NCBI RefSeq assembly: GCF_963666015.1
Contig: NZ_OY762555.1
Location: 1,302,001-1,366,000, forward strand
Length of the DNA stretch: 64,000 nt
Direction: 5' to 3'
Source: an uncultured Sphaerochaeta sp.
Lineage (GTDB): Bacteria > Spirochaetota > Spirochaetia > Sphaerochaetales > Sphaerochaetaceae
This document shows, in pieces, positions 1 through 9,304 of this stretch. The translations under genes and the position numbers were made by a program. The stretch's first letter is position 1. Each line of letters begins with the position of its first letter. Below the pieces are notes generated by a model. That model ran no database searches. It was not told the DNA's origin and saw only the letters and a list, made by a program, of their open reading frames with translations.

Positions 1-513
1 ATTGCTGCTTCCTGTAAGGAGAAGGGAATTCTCTACCTTACCGGCAAGGCTCAGGTAAACGGTATCTACAAGATCAACCGTGAGGAAGAAGCTGCCAAAC
101 AAAAGGGCGAGTATACCGTTACCGTTAATGGAAAGGCCTATGGCGTTAAGCTCACCAAGAACTCCGCCAAGGTTAATGGCAATGACTATCCTCTCAATGT
201 TGCTTTCGGCATCGACGAGAGTGCCATCGAGGCAACCAAGGATGCTGCCGGCAGTGCTCCTGCCGCTTCAGCTGGTGCTTCCGCTGCACCTTCCCATGAA
301 GCTGTCTCGGTCAATGCACCAATGCCAGGTCTTATCCTCCGCATAGACGTGAAGGAAGGCCAGCAGGTCAAGAAGAACCAGGTGCTTATGATCATGGAAG
401 CCATGAAGATGGAAAACGAGATCTATGCTCCTTGTGATGGCGTAGTAACCAAGATCGCCGTAAGCCAAGGCCAGCAGATGCAGAGCGATGACGAATTGCT
501 GGTGATCAGCTAA
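1..513 (+). CDS. oadA: Biotinylated alpha-subunit C-terminus of a sodium-pump decarboxylase (partial)
   Basis: The frame is open from the first base, so the 5' part lies outside the window. The visible 170 residues end in a biotinyl domain: an Ala/Pro/Ser-rich linker (about residues 80-100) and then the biotin motif EAMKM, whose lysine codon is at 406-408. The biotin arm carries carboxyl groups from the carboxyltransferase site to the membrane beta subunit. The beta-subunit gene starts 13 bases downstream, which supports an oxaloacetate-decarboxylase-type complex; a methylmalonyl-CoA-type decarboxylase cannot be excluded because the catalytic barrel is not visible. The biotin domain is certain, the substrate is inferred. 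Confidence 0.85.
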   Translation: MAASCKEKGILYLTGKAQVNGIYKINREEEAAKQKGEYTVTVNGKAYGVKLTKNSAKVNGNDYPLNVAFGIDESAIEATKDAAGSAPAASAGASAAPSHEAVSVNAPMPGLILRIDVKEGQQVKKNQVLMIMEAMKMENEIYAPCDGVVTKIAVSQGQQMQSDDELLVIS

Positions 514-526
514 AGGAGACTCTGAG

Positions 527-1717
527 ATGATTGGTTCCGCGTTTAATCAACTCTGGCAGTCCACTGGACTGTACGGATTCTTGGGGTTGGCAGAAGGCTT
601 CGGTGTTGGCAATCTTGTCATGATCATCGTTGGCTTTGTCCTCCTCTATCTTGCCATAGTAAAGAACTTTGAACCTTTACTATTGGTGACCATTGGGTTC
701 GGTTGTATCCTCTCGAATATCCCTTTGGGATATGCAGCAAGCATTGATCCTACCTCAGGAGCTCCTGGGTTTATCAAGCTGTTGTTCGATATGGGTATTG
801 ATACCGGTCTCTTCCCGATCTTGATCTTCATGGGTGTTGGTGCAATGACGGACTTCGGCCCACTTATTGCAAACCCCAAGACCCTGTTGCTCGGCGCAGC
901 AGCCCAGGCAGGCATCTTCGTTGCCCTGCTCGGAGCCCTTGCCCTGAGCTTCATCCCTGGGATCAACTTTGACCTCTTCGCTGCTGGTTCCATCGGAATC
1001 ATCGGTGGTGCTGACGGTCCGACGGCTATCTATGTGACCAGCCGCCTCAAACCGGATCTCTTGGGCCCCATCGCCGTAGCTGCCTACAGCTATATGGCAT
1101 TGGTTCCCATCATCCAGCCCCCGATCATGCGGGCTCTTACCACCAAGGAAGAGCGGATGATCAAGATGAAACAGCTTCGACCGGTCTCAAAGCTGGAAAG
1201 AATACTTTTCCCCTTGACCGTTCTTACCGCTTGTGCAGTCTTGCTTCCCTCAGCTACCCCGCTCATCGGCTCCCTGATGTTCGGTAACCTGGCCAAGGAA
1301 TGCGGAGTGACCAACCGTCTTTCGGACACCATGCAGAATGCATTGATGAATATCGTAACGATCTTCCTCGGCCTCTCTGTTGGTTCAAAGATGGAAGCTT
1401 CCCACTTCCTCAACCTGAACACCCTGGGAATCCTCGCTCTTGGCATGATTGCATTCTCTATCGGTACTGCATCCGGCTTGCTCATCGCAAAACTGATGAA
1501 CAAGCTTGATCCGAAACATCCAGTCAATCCACTTATCGGAAGCGCTGGTGTATCGGCAGTTCCAATGGCTGCCCGTGTTTCCAGCAAGGTCGGTCAAGAG
1601 TCAGATCCCCAGAACTTCCTGCTCATGCACGCTATGGGCCCGAACGTTGCTGGTGTTATCGGCTCTGCCGTTGCAGCTGGTGTCTTGCTTGCAGTCATTC
1701 CGTTCATGATGGCCTAG
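527..1717 (+). CDS. oadB: Sodium-translocating decarboxylase beta subunit (OadB-type)
   Basis: Integral membrane protein of 396 residues, a normal length for the family, with about nine hydrophobic segments. It decarboxylates the carboxybiotin made by the alpha subunit and couples this to sodium export. The family's functional Asp lies in [10 protein letters not shown] (about residue 162). The later segment [12 protein letters not shown] carries the conserved Ser and Arg known from Klebsiella OadB. AAGGAG precedes the ATG at good distance, 13 bases after the biotin subunit. A strong terminator follows, so this is the last gene of its operon. Confidence 0.95.
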   Translation: MIGSAFNQLWQSTGLYGFLGLAEGFGVGNLVMIIVGFVLLYLAIVKNFEPLLLVTIGFGCILSNIPLGYAASIDPTSGAPGFIKLLFDMGIDTGLFPILIFMGVGAMTDFGPLIANPKTLLLGAAAQAGIFVALLGALALSFIPGINFDLFAAGSIGIIGGADGPTAIYVTSRLKPDLLGPIAVAAYSYMALVPIIQPPIMRALTTKEERMIKMKQLRPVSKLERILFPLTVLTACAVLLPSATPLIGSLMFGNLAKECGVTNRLSDTMQNALMNIVTIFLGLSVGSKMEASHFLNLNTLGILALGMIAFSIGTASGLLIAKLMNKLDPKHPVNPLIGSAGVSAVPMAARVSSKVGQESDPQNFLLMHAMGPNVAGVIGSAVAAGVLLAVIPFMMA

Positions 1718-1740
1718 CAGAAAAAGTTGTTACCTATCCC

Positions 1741-1775
1741 AAGAGCCTATCCTAACCGATAGGCTCTTGTTTTTT
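1741..1775 (+). terminator. Rho-independent terminator after oadB
   Basis: Perfect 11-bp stem AAGAGCCTATC/GATAGGCTCTT with a 6-base loop, followed by GTTTTTT. It closes the decarboxylase operon. Confidence 0.93.
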
Positions 1776-1802
1776 GCCCTTTCCTTCATTGAATCTCTGG
1801 GA

Positions 1803-1815
1803 TATAGTTAAGGCC
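1803..1815 (+). promoter_or_regulatory. -10 element just upstream of the hydrolase ATG (leaderless candidate)
   Basis: TATAGT at 1803-1808 is followed by exactly 7 bases and then ATG. Transcription would start at or next to the first base of the codon. The only Shine-Dalgarno-like string, AAGG, is 2 bases from the ATG, too close to work. No good -35 is visible. Confidence 0.4.
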
Positions 1816-2754
1816 ATGTGGTTTATCATCCTCGGCCTCATCATTGCATTCATACTCTGGAACACGACCCTGATCGGTTATCGTGACAGGAATGTCACGC
1901 CCCTCACTGTCGATGAATCCAAAGTATGCTGTGAAGAAGCAAAGAGTATCATCATGACTAAAGAAGGAAGGCAACAAGCAATCTTGCTTGTTCACGGTTT
2001 TCCTTCCACCCCCTCGGTCTACAACTACAGTGCAGAGCGGTTTTTCGAAGCGGGGCTGGATGTACATGCGCCTTTGATGCCTGGCTTTGGAACGGATCCT
2101 GACCAGTTTGCCCATACCACCTTCACCCAGTGGTTTTCCTACCTCTGCAGCTACTACGAGAAGCTCAGGAACCAGTATGAGACGCTCTACGTGCTTGGTA
2201 TCAGCATGGGGGGAATGATGACCCTCAAGTTGGGAGAAACCTACTGCGAGAGTACACTTGCTCCCGATAAGCTGGTAACCATAGCAGCCCCTGTAGTCTA
2301 CAATAGCCTGAAGGATGGAATCATCACGGACTGGAAACAATATATATCCAGAACCCTGGGGCTCTTCACCCCCTCCATCGGGGCACATGTGGTTGCTGGG
2401 AATCCCAAGGGAGAGGATGGCAGTGAGTACTGGTATGGCTATGGAGGGATTTATATCCGTCCAGGCCTAAGCTTGGTCCATGCCATGAAAGAAGTCAGAA
2501 AGAATCTGGGAAAGATAACCTGTCCCCTCTTTTCCATCCATGATGTCAACGACCAGACTGTTCCGTTCAAGAATCTCAAGATCATAGAGAGGGAACAGCA
2601 CAGTGTTGGCTTCCACATCCTTGAAACGGAGATGGAAAACTACAACCACAGTAGACATGCCCTTCTCCTCTACAGGTCCATCCAGCAATCATTAACCGAT
2701 ACCATTCTAGAATTCTTGCGAGCAAAGGAGCTTACAAATCATGCCCAAGCGTAA
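1816..2754 (+). CDS. Membrane-anchored alpha/beta hydrolase (carboxylesterase-like)
   Basis: The 312-residue protein starts with a single hydrophobic segment (about residues 1-17), so it is probably anchored in the inner membrane. The body is an alpha/beta hydrolase: LLVHGFP oxyanion strand, nucleophile elbow GISMGG, a late Asp in HDVNDQTVP and a His near [10 protein letters not shown]. It resembles Est30-type carboxylesterases and monoglyceride lipases; the substrate is unknown. The frame extends upstream to a TTG at 1774 inside the terminator, so I chose the ATG at 1816. Its end overlaps the dCMP deaminase gene by 14 bases, so they are co-transcribed. Confidence 0.8.
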   Translation: MWFIILGLIIAFILWNTTLIGYRDRNVTPLTVDESKVCCEEAKSIIMTKEGRQQAILLVHGFPSTPSVYNYSAERFFEAGLDVHAPLMPGFGTDPDQFAHTTFTQWFSYLCSYYEKLRNQYETLYVLGISMGGMMTLKLGETYCESTLAPDKLVTIAAPVVYNSLKDGIITDWKQYISRTLGLFTPSIGAHVVAGNPKGEDGSEYWYGYGGIYIRPGLSLVHAMKEVRKNLGKITCPLFSIHDVNDQTVPFKNLKIIEREQHSVGFHILETEMENYNHSRHALLLYRSIQQSLTDTILEFLRAKELTNHAQA

Positions 2755-3226
2755 AGACTATCTCAGTTGGGACGAATATTTCATGGGAGTGGCCGTCCTA
2801 TCGTCACTCAGAAGCAAAGACCCGAGTACCCAGGTGGGAGCATGTATCGTGAACACCGACCATAAGATCGTTGGCGTGGGATACAATGGTTTCCCAATCG
2901 GGGTGGATGATGATGACATCCCCTGGGAGCGGGAAGGAGAATGGCTCGAGACAAAGTATCCCTACGTCTGTCACGCCGAACTGAACGCCATCCTCAACGC
3001 TATCAGCAGCAACCTGAAGGGGTGTACGCTGTACGTTGGACTGTTCCCTTGCAATGAGTGCGCGAAGGCAATCATCCAGTCAGGGATCAAGGAAGTGGTA
3101 TTCCTCTCTGACAAGTACAGTGAAGCAGACAACACAAAAGCATCCAAGCTTATGTTTGACAAGACCGGAGTTGCCTACCGGCAACTGGTTCCCCAGCATG
3201 GTTCGATTCTGCTTAAGCTGTCATGA
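2741..3226 (+). CDS. dCMP deaminase (ComEB-like)
   Basis: A 161-residue cytidine/deoxycytidylate deaminase fold protein. The zinc site is CHAEL (His ligand and catalytic Glu) plus PCNECAKAI (two Cys ligands). The N-terminal pattern [11 protein letters not shown]...DPSTQVGA and the insert ending in the zinc His are typical of dCMP deaminases, which convert dCMP to dUMP for thymidylate synthesis in the cytosol. The start overlaps the hydrolase end and the stop overlaps the next start (ATGA), so the three genes form one transcription unit. Confidence 0.88.
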   Translation: MPKRKDYLSWDEYFMGVAVLSSLRSKDPSTQVGACIVNTDHKIVGVGYNGFPIGVDDDDIPWEREGEWLETKYPYVCHAELNAILNAISSNLKGCTLYVGLFPCNECAKAIIQSGIKEVVFLSDKYSEADNTKASKLMFDKTGVAYRQLVPQHGSILLKLS

Positions 3227-4122
3227 AGATTCTCTCAGTCTGCCTGAACCCAACCTTTCAGATCACAATGCGATTCCCCTCCTTCTCTTTCGGGGAGGTG
3301 AATCGTGCCCAAGAACACTATCTGGATGCATCAGGGAAGGGCATGAATGCAGCAAGGATTGTCAGCCAACTTGGGCATGAAAGCCTCTTGCTTACCCACT
3401 TGGGAGGGAACCGTACAGAAGAGATGATTGGCCTTTGCAGGAGGGATGGGGTTACCCCGCTCTGGGCGGATAGTGGAAGTGCCATAAGAACCTGTGTTAC
3501 CGTCCTCACACACGAGGCAACGACTGAGCTGGTCCAGGAACCATTTCCTGTTGATCCTGCCTGTGAAAAGCCCATCAGAGAACTATTTTCCCAAAATATC
3601 AAGGATTGTGATGGCTTAATCATTCTCGGTACCCGCGCTCCTGGATACACAGATAATCTCTATGCAGATTTTGTAATGGAGGCGAAAACACTGGGGAAGT
3701 TTGTCCTGCTCGACCTGAAGGGTAAAGATCTGGAACGTTGTCTCCCCCACCACCCTGATGTGATAAAGATCAACCTCAGTGAAGCAGTCCAAACCTTCCT
3801 TGGGATCAAACTGGCAGAACACCAGGATACCGAGGATCTCAAGGAGACTGTGAGGGAAATGCTCGGGCCGTTGCATGAACAGTATGGGAGTACATTCGTT
3901 CTCTCTCGAGGCGCATCTGAACTCTGGGTACAGAATTCCCGTTTCTTTACTGTCCCGGTTGAGAAAACAGAGGTAGTGAATACCATCGGGTGCGGAGATT
4001 CCTTGAGTGCAGCCCTGGCGGTACAGTTACTAAAGGGCAAAAAACTGCAACAAGCAGTAATCAGTGCAACAAAAGTTGCAACAATGAGCGCAAAATCTAT
4101 ACATCCTGCTAGCATTGTCTAG
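3223..4122 (+). CDS. PfkB-family sugar kinase (1-phosphofructokinase/tagatose-6-phosphate kinase type)
   Basis: A 299-residue ribokinase-fold kinase. It opens with the LacC/FruK-like pattern VCLNPTFQ, has the first PfkB signature as [16 protein letters not shown] and the second as [14 protein letters not shown], whose Asp is the catalytic base. This subgroup phosphorylates sugar phosphates such as fructose 1-phosphate or tagatose 6-phosphate. It overlaps dCMP deaminase by 4 bases (ATGA), and no sugar transporter is adjacent, so the substrate stays open. Confidence 0.8.
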   Translation: MKILSVCLNPTFQITMRFPSFSFGEVNRAQEHYLDASGKGMNAARIVSQLGHESLLLTHLGGNRTEEMIGLCRRDGVTPLWADSGSAIRTCVTVLTHEATTELVQEPFPVDPACEKPIRELFSQNIKDCDGLIILGTRAPGYTDNLYADFVMEAKTLGKFVLLDLKGKDLERCLPHHPDVIKINLSEAVQTFLGIKLAEHQDTEDLKETVREMLGPLHEQYGSTFVLSRGASELWVQNSRFFTVPVEKTEVVNTIGCGDSLSAALAVQLLKGKKLQQAVISATKVATMSAKSIHPASIV

Positions 4123-4281
4123 TTTTTTCACTCGTATGAATGGTGCATAAAGATAATAATACTTTTATGTTTCACTAAAATTGCAACACATAAATCTTCA
4201 TTTTCCCTCGTTATTAGCTGCAAATATCACTGATAGCTCAATTTTTTAATCGATAATTTCACAACTATTTATATATTTCTT

Positions 4282-4311
4282 TTGACAGAGCATCCAATCC
4301 ACCTCTATACT
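4282..4311 (+). promoter_or_regulatory. Sigma-70 promoter of the BMP transporter operon
   Basis: Perfect TTGACA at 4282-4287, an 18-base spacer, then TATACT at 4306-4311, in a 242-base AT-rich gap. A Shine-Dalgarno sequence (AGGAGAAGG) follows before the ATG at 4365, giving a leader of about 45 bases. Confidence 0.88.
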
Positions 4312-4364
4312 GGAAAAAGCTTAGACCTAGTAAAATGGGTTGATATTCCAAGAGGAGAAGGAAC

Positions 4365-5396
4365 ATGAAAAAATTTCTGACAATTCTGTTTTGTCTTGCG
4401 CTCGTCACTGGCTCGCTTTTTGCTGCAGGCAGCAGTGAAGCTCCAGCTGAAGAGGCTGATTCCAATTTGGTCAAGATTGCCTTGATCATCGAGAACACCA
4501 TTGACGACAAGGGCTGGTGCCAAGCAATGCACGATGGTATCATCGCTGCCCAGAAAAACCTGCCTGGTCGAATCGAGTACAGCTACACAGAGAAGATGAA
4601 GCCAGTTGATGCCGGTTCTGCTGCACGCCAGTATGTTGCCCAGGGTTTTGATATCATCATCGCCCATGGAGCACAATACAAGAACCTTATCATGGAAATG
4701 GCTGAAGAGTATCCTGATGTTTCCTTCGCCTTTGGAACCAGCGCCGAGGTTGGTCCGGATAATGTATTCACCTACATGCCAGAAAGTGAAGAGACCGGTT
4801 ACCTTTCCGGTATTATCGCTGGCATGACCACCAAAGCCAATGTCATCGGCCTTGTCGGTCCTGTTGATGCAGGGGACGCAGCCCGCTACAACCGTGGTTT
4901 CGTCCTCGGTGTCCAGGCTGTAAATCCAAAAGCTAAGATCATGGTCGCCCACAGTGGATCTTTCAGTGATTTCGTAAAAGCTGGAGAGGTTGCACAGTCC
5001 CAGATCAGAAGCGGTGCTGATGTATTGACCGGAAGCAGCCAGCAGGCTCTCGGTGCGCTTCGTGCCGTAGCTGACTACCCCAATGAAGAAATCTGGTGGG
5101 TTGGACAGGATATCGCGCAGATTCATATCACCGAAGGCTACAAGGTTATTGCAGCTTCTTCCTATAACTATGCATCCGTCATCGAAGGTCTCGTTGCCAA
5201 GCTTGATGCCGGCGTCTTGGGCGGAGAGGTTATTCCTTTGAACTTCAAGAACGGTGGATTCGTATTTGAGTTCAACCCTGAACTTGAAAACATGTATGCA
5301 GGAAAGATTGAAGAGAAGGTCAATGCAGCCATCGATTCCTTCAATGCTGCAAGTGGGACCATCAACTACACCAGTGTTGATTACTCCAAACTGTAA
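4365..5396 (+). CDS. BMP-family ABC transporter substrate-binding protein (purine nucleoside type)
   Basis: A 343-residue exported protein of the basic membrane protein (PnrA/TmpC-like) family, which captures purine nucleosides or related compounds. The signal sequence is MKKFLTILFCLALVTG followed by SLFAAGSSE; there is no Cys at the cleavage site, so it is likely a soluble periplasmic protein. Family features are IENTIDDKGWCQAMHDG near the N-terminus, FDIIIAHGAQYKN, and the pattern SFAFGTS. It has its own strong promoter and is followed by a terminator hairpin, then the ATPase and two permeases. Confidence 0.9.
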   Translation: MKKFLTILFCLALVTGSLFAAGSSEAPAEEADSNLVKIALIIENTIDDKGWCQAMHDGIIAAQKNLPGRIEYSYTEKMKPVDAGSAARQYVAQGFDIIIAHGAQYKNLIMEMAEEYPDVSFAFGTSAEVGPDNVFTYMPESEETGYLSGIIAGMTTKANVIGLVGPVDAGDAARYNRGFVLGVQAVNPKAKIMVAHSGSFSDFVKAGEVAQSQIRSGADVLTGSSQQALGALRAVADYPNEEIWWVGQDIAQIHITEGYKVIAASSYNYASVIEGLVAKLDAGVLGGEVIPLNFKNGGFVFEFNPELENMYAGKIEEKVNAAIDSFNAASGTINYTSVDYSKL

Positions 5397-5409
5397 GCAC
5401 ATCGTTTCC

Positions 5410-5448
5410 CAGTCATGCAGGTATTACTCTGCATGACTGCTTTTTTTT
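5410..5448 (+). terminator. Rho-independent terminator/attenuator after the BMP binding protein
   Basis: Perfect 11-bp stem CAGTCATGCAG/CTGCATGACTG with an 8-base loop and a run of eight T. It sits between the binding protein and its ATPase. Partial read-through would give more binding protein than transporter. Confidence 0.9.
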
Positions 5449-5474
5449 GATTATTTCCCACGGAGGCTTCCCCC

Positions 5475-7013
5475 ATGGAACTCACACAGAAGAAAATAAC
5501 CAACCTGCGGGTGGAACACATCACCAAGCGCTTCCCTGGAGTCTTGGCTAGTGATGACATCACCTTGGAGATATCCGAGGGACAGATCCTGGCACTGGTT
5601 GGAGAGAACGGAGCAGGCAAGACGACCTTGATGAATATTCTCATGGGTCTCTACCAGCCGGATGAAGGGCGCATACTCATAAACGGTGAAGAAGTGCATT
5701 TCCGCTCCCCGAATGATGCCTTTGCAGCAGGGCTTGGCATGGTACACCAGCAGTATATGCTGGTTGCAAACATGACCGTACTGGAGAACATTGCCCTTGG
5801 ATTCAAGGCAGCATGGTCACCACACAAGTTGGACCTTGAAATGGTACGTGAGCGAATCAATGAAGTAGCAAAAAAATACGGGCTCATAGTCGATCCCGAT
5901 GCGTATATCTGGCAACTCTCTGTTGGAGAACAACAGCGGGTAGAACTGGTAAAGACACTCTGCCTGGGTGCACGGTTCCTGATCCTGGATGAGCCAACCA
6001 GTGCACTTACCCCGCAGGAGACTGATGAGTTGATCGCTCTGCTCAAGAATATGAGCAGTGAACTCTCCATCATCTTCATCAGCCACAAGCTGCAGGAAGT
6101 AAAAGACCTTTCGGACAAGATCACTATTCTCCGTCATGGCGCGGTTGTCTTTGAGGGAAATACCCATGAACACTCCCCTTCCGACATCGCTGCCTTGATG
6201 ACCGGGCATGAGGTCGACCTCCCCCTGAACGACGAGCCCGCATGTGAGGGGGTACCCGTTCTGGATATCAGGAACCTGAATGTGAAGAGTGACCGTGGGT
6301 TTCTGGCACTTCAGGACCTGAACCTAACTATCTGCTCCGGTGAGATTGTCGGCCTTGCCGGTGTATCAGGAAATGGCCAGAGGGAGTTGGCCGAAGCCAT
6401 TAATGGACTGAGAAAAGTTGAAAGTGGAGAAATCCAGTTCTACGGTGAGAATATTGCAAACAAGAGCCCTCACCACATCATAGAAGCTGGCATGGGGTAT
6501 ATCCCTGAGGAACGCAATACAGAAGGCATTGTCCCTTCCTTTTCGATGAAGGAGAACCTAATTCTCAAGGACTCCGAGCATGATGAGTTCAGCAACCACG
6601 CCTTTCTAAAGAACAAGGCGATCGATAAAAATGCTGAGGACCTGCGTGTGAAGTTTGATATCCGCAGCCCAAATATCGCTGTAGCTGCGGGTTCCCTCTC
6701 TGGAGGAAATATCCAGAAGGTCATCCTCGCCAGAGAGATTTCCAGAAGACCAAAATTCCTTATTGCGGTCTACCCCATCAGAGGTCTGGACCTCGGAGCA
6801 GCAGAGTTCATCCATAAGCAACTCTTGGAGATCAGACGTGAAGGAGTCGGCATCCTCCTCATCAGTGAGGAACTGGATGAGATTCTCGACCTTTCAGACC
6901 GTGTGGCGGTAATCTTCAAGGGACAGATCCAGAAGGTGCTTGAGAGGAAAGACGCCAATCGAAGGAGTCTCGGTATTTTGATGGCAGGAGTGAAAGATGA
7001 CCAAACAGTTTAG
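5475..7013 (+). CDS. BMP-type ABC transporter ATP-binding protein (two ATPase domains)
   Basis: A 512-residue protein with two tandem ABC domains, as usual for sugar/nucleoside importers of the RbsA/NupA type. Domain 1 has Walker A GENGAGKTT, a signature region LSVGEQQRVEL and Walker B LILDEPTSAL. Domain 2 is the degenerate partner: its P-loop region reads GVSGNGQRELAEAI with no Lys, its signature is LSGGNIQKV, and the Walker B region is altered to AVYPIRGLDLG. Energises import with the two permeases that follow. GGAGG precedes the ATG; the end overlaps the first permease by 17 bases. Confidence 0.93.
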   Translation: MELTQKKITNLRVEHITKRFPGVLASDDITLEISEGQILALVGENGAGKTTLMNILMGLYQPDEGRILINGEEVHFRSPNDAFAAGLGMVHQQYMLVANMTVLENIALGFKAAWSPHKLDLEMVRERINEVAKKYGLIVDPDAYIWQLSVGEQQRVELVKTLCLGARFLILDEPTSALTPQETDELIALLKNMSSELSIIFISHKLQEVKDLSDKITILRHGAVVFEGNTHEHSPSDIAALMTGHEVDLPLNDEPACEGVPVLDIRNLNVKSDRGFLALQDLNLTICSGEIVGLAGVSGNGQRELAEAINGLRKVESGEIQFYGENIANKSPHHIIEAGMGYIPEERNTEGIVPSFSMKENLILKDSEHDEFSNHAFLKNKAIDKNAEDLRVKFDIRSPNIAVAAGSLSGGNIQKVILAREISRRPKFLIAVYPIRGLDLGAAEFIHKQLLEIRREGVGILLISEELDEILDLSDRVAVIFKGQIQKVLERKDANRRSLGILMAGVKDDQTV

Positions 7014-8100
7014 GATACTCTACAAGGTTACCATCATCATTCTGGCCATTCTGGCTGCAATGTTGATCGGTTCGGTAATTCTATTGACCATCGGTGCTGA
7101 TGTCTTCAAGACCTATATGGTTATTCTCTTTGAACCATTGAAGACAACCCTTCAGTTCACTGAGGTTCTGATCAGGGCAATACCTCTCACGATAATTGCA
7201 CTTGGCATATCCGTTGCCTACAGAAGTGGCATCATCAACATCGGTGGAGAGGGGCAGATGGCAATGGGAATTCTTGGTACCACCGCTGTGGCACTCGCAT
7301 TCCCTGAACTCCCAAAGCCCATCCTGCTTCCAATGGCGGTTTTGGCTGGAGCAATGGCAGGAGGAGTCTGGGGCTTCATCCCAGGTATTTTGAAGGCAAA
7401 ACTGCAGGTCAGTGAACTGCTCTCAACTGTGATGCTCAACTATATTGCGGCCCAGTTCTACACCTTCATGCTTCGTGGACCATTCCTCGATCCAGCAGAG
7501 CTAACGATGGGGAGCGGAACTCCACAGTCCATGAGACTTTCCAGGGGGATCTGGCTCGATCGGTTCCTCAAGGGAACCCGATTACATACCGGCATCTTCT
7601 TCGCTCTATTACTTGCATTGCTCATCTTCTTCCTCCTCTGGAAAACCAACTATGGGTATAAGATGCGAGCAGCTGGAGCAAGTGCCCGGGCGGCCAAGTA
7701 CGGCGGTATAAGTGTTACCTGGTATCTGGTCATCGCTATGGTAATCAGTGGAGCATTTGCCGGTATGGCTGGAGCCATTGAGATTGCAGGCGTACACCGA
7801 CGAGCAATTGAAGGTATTACCGGAGGGTACGGCTTCAGTGGAATCGTTGTTGCACTCTTTGGAGGATTGCATCCGGCTGGCATTATACCGGCATCATTTT
7901 TCTTTGGGCTCCTGATCGTTGGAGCTGACATGACCCAACGTATGGTTGGGGTACCGGCCAATATGGTCAATGTACTGCAGGGTGTCATCATCCTGGTCAT
8001 CGTTGCTACCAAGATGATCCTCGCCGACCCCTACCTGATGGAACGGATCTGGCGAAAATACCAAGGTATAGGCAAGAAACATGTGGAGGTGGAAGCATGA
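6997..8100 (+). CDS. BMP-type ABC transporter permease 1
   Basis: A 367-residue inner-membrane permease of the BPD_transp_2 (nucleoside/simple sugar) class. A first transmembrane helix starts around residue 10, and the conserved stretch SGIINIGGEGQMAMG is typical of NupB/YufP-like subunits. It overlaps the ATPase by 17 bases and the second permease by 4 (ATGA). It forms the translocation pore with the next gene product. Confidence 0.92.
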   Translation: MTKQFRILYKVTIIILAILAAMLIGSVILLTIGADVFKTYMVILFEPLKTTLQFTEVLIRAIPLTIIALGISVAYRSGIINIGGEGQMAMGILGTTAVALAFPELPKPILLPMAVLAGAMAGGVWGFIPGILKAKLQVSELLSTVMLNYIAAQFYTFMLRGPFLDPAELTMGSGTPQSMRLSRGIWLDRFLKGTRLHTGIFFALLLALLIFFLLWKTNYGYKMRAAGASARAAKYGGISVTWYLVIAMVISGAFAGMAGAIEIAGVHRRAIEGITGGYGFSGIVVALFGGLHPAGIIPASFFFGLLIVGADMTQRMVGVPANMVNVLQGVIILVIVATKMILADPYLMERIWRKYQGIGKKHVEVEA

Positions 8101-9041
8101 ACTTTATCGTAAATATCCTCAGTCTGGGCATCCCCTTCTCAGTCGCCCTTCTTATCGCCAGCCTTGGAGAGATGTTCAACCAGAGAGCAGGTGTATTCAA
8201 CCTTGGCTGTGAAGGTATTATGGCAATGGGAGCATTCCTAGGAATGCTTGTCCCCTATTCTATTGGACAGGGTGGGCCCACCTCTGGCATGTACAATGTC
8301 CTTGGCCTTGGGCTTGCCATGGTTGTTGGAGCATTGTTTGGCATATTCTTCGCTTTCGTTGTAGTCACATTCCGTGCACCACAAGGTATTGCTGGTATCG
8401 GACTGCAGATGTTTGGGGTTGGAACAGCAGGTACTCTGTTTCGCCACTTCATCGGTGGGACCCAGTCAGTTCCTGGCATTGGGAATCTTCCCATTCCAGG
8501 GCTCTCAAAGATCCCTGTGCTTGGTCCAATTTTCTTCAGCCATAATGTATTGGTTTACCTCGCTTTCCTCTTTGTTCCTCTTGCATGGTACATCCTGTTC
8601 AAAACACCATGGGGACTCAGGGTACGTGCGGTTGGCACAAACCCACGTGCCGCTGATTCAATCGGTATCCAGGTCAACAGGGTTCGTTATCAGGCACTTG
8701 CTGTGGGAGGTGCACTGGCTGGCTTGGCAGGTGCATACCTCTCTCTAGCCCAGGTGAAAATGTTCAGTGATGAGATCATCGCAGGACGGGGGTTCATCGC
8801 AGTTGCCTTGGTTTACTTCGGACACTGGCATCCGGTGAAGATCATGGGCGGGGCTCTACTGTTCAGCCTGGCACAAGCCTTGCAGCTGGCCATCCAGGGC
8901 CAGGGTATCAACTTCCCCTACGAGTTTGCGGTCATGTTGCCCTATGTGATGGTCATCATTGTCCTTGCATTCAGCAGAGAAAGCCAGTTGCTTGGTCCTA
9001 CATCGCTTGGACAACCATTCAATAGAGAGAAGCGTATTTAG
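8097..9041 (+). CDS. BMP-type ABC transporter permease 2
   Basis: A 314-residue second permease of the same class. The early segment FNQRAGVFNLGCEGIMAMG is the counterpart of the SGIINIGGEGQ stretch in the first permease, and GTNPRAADSIGI is a typical NupC/YufQ-type coupling segment. It overlaps the first permease by 4 bases. The purine enzyme genes that follow suggest nucleosides, purine bases or urate as substrate, but the sequence alone does not decide this. Confidence 0.92.
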   Translation: MNFIVNILSLGIPFSVALLIASLGEMFNQRAGVFNLGCEGIMAMGAFLGMLVPYSIGQGGPTSGMYNVLGLGLAMVVGALFGIFFAFVVVTFRAPQGIAGIGLQMFGVGTAGTLFRHFIGGTQSVPGIGNLPIPGLSKIPVLGPIFFSHNVLVYLAFLFVPLAWYILFKTPWGLRVRAVGTNPRAADSIGIQVNRVRYQALAVGGALAGLAGAYLSLAQVKMFSDEIIAGRGFIAVALVYFGHWHPVKIMGGALLFSLAQALQLAIQGQGINFPYEFAVMLPYVMVIIVLAFSRESQLLGPTSLGQPFNREKRI

Positions 9042-9056
9042 GATATCTGCATCAAT

Positions 9057-9085
9057 GGTAGGAATGGGCGTTGCTCATTTCTACC
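9057..9085 (+). terminator. Imperfect terminator hairpin after the BMP operon
   Basis: Ten-bp stem GGTAGGAATG/CATTTCTACC with one G-U pair and a 9-base loop. The T-rich stretch after it is interrupted, so termination is probably partial. Confidence 0.5.
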
Positions 9086-9108
9086 TTGTTCAGATTATTT
9101 TTATTAAT

Positions 9109-9156
9109 TTGCGGTAAATTGCAACACTCCATGCAACAGAAATATATTTACCGCAA
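9109..9156. repeat. 11-bp inverted repeat upstream of the molybdenum hydroxylase
   Basis: TTGCGGTAAAT (9109-9119) is matched perfectly by ATTTACCGCAA (9146-9156) 26 bases later. Two TGCAACA direct repeats lie between the arms. No T tract follows, so it is more likely an operator or leader structure than a terminator. It sits just upstream of a possible promoter at 9164. Confidence 0.6.
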
Positions 9157-9163
9157 CAGAATG

Positions 9164-9192
9164 TTGACTTTTTGCGGGTTCATTGCAATTAT
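9164..9192 (+). promoter_or_regulatory. Possible promoter of the molybdenum hydroxylase gene
   Basis: TTGACT (9164-9169), 17-base spacer, AATTAT (9187-9192). The -35 is good, the -10 matches four of six bases. This would leave a leader of about 105 bases. Confidence 0.45.
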
Positions 9193-9304
9193 GAAGATGT
9201 ATAGCATCACAGACCGATGTATCCAATTCTGGGTACTGACGCTAAGCGGCTAGCACCTGTTCCCAAAGAAACATACGTACCAACGTACGATGGAGAGCAC
9301 AGCT

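Noticed and set aside
1774..1815. TTG at 1774 as start of the hydrolase
   Set aside because: It lies inside the terminator of oadB and has no ribosome site; the ATG at 1816 begins a proper membrane anchor.
6700..6800. Defective second ATPase domain in the BMP transporter taken as decay
   Set aside because: A degenerate second domain is normal for this class of double ATPases; only the exact Walker B wording is slightly unusual.
9071..9253. A 60-codon open frame between the BMP operon and the hydroxylase
   Set aside because: Covers the terminator, inverted repeat and promoter candidate; no ribosome site and no coding character.
9042..9304. Possible purine or molybdenum-cofactor riboswitch before the Mo hydroxylase
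   Set aside because: I looked for the conserved purine-aptamer core and for a Moco-type multi-stem layout and found neither; only a simple inverted repeat is present.
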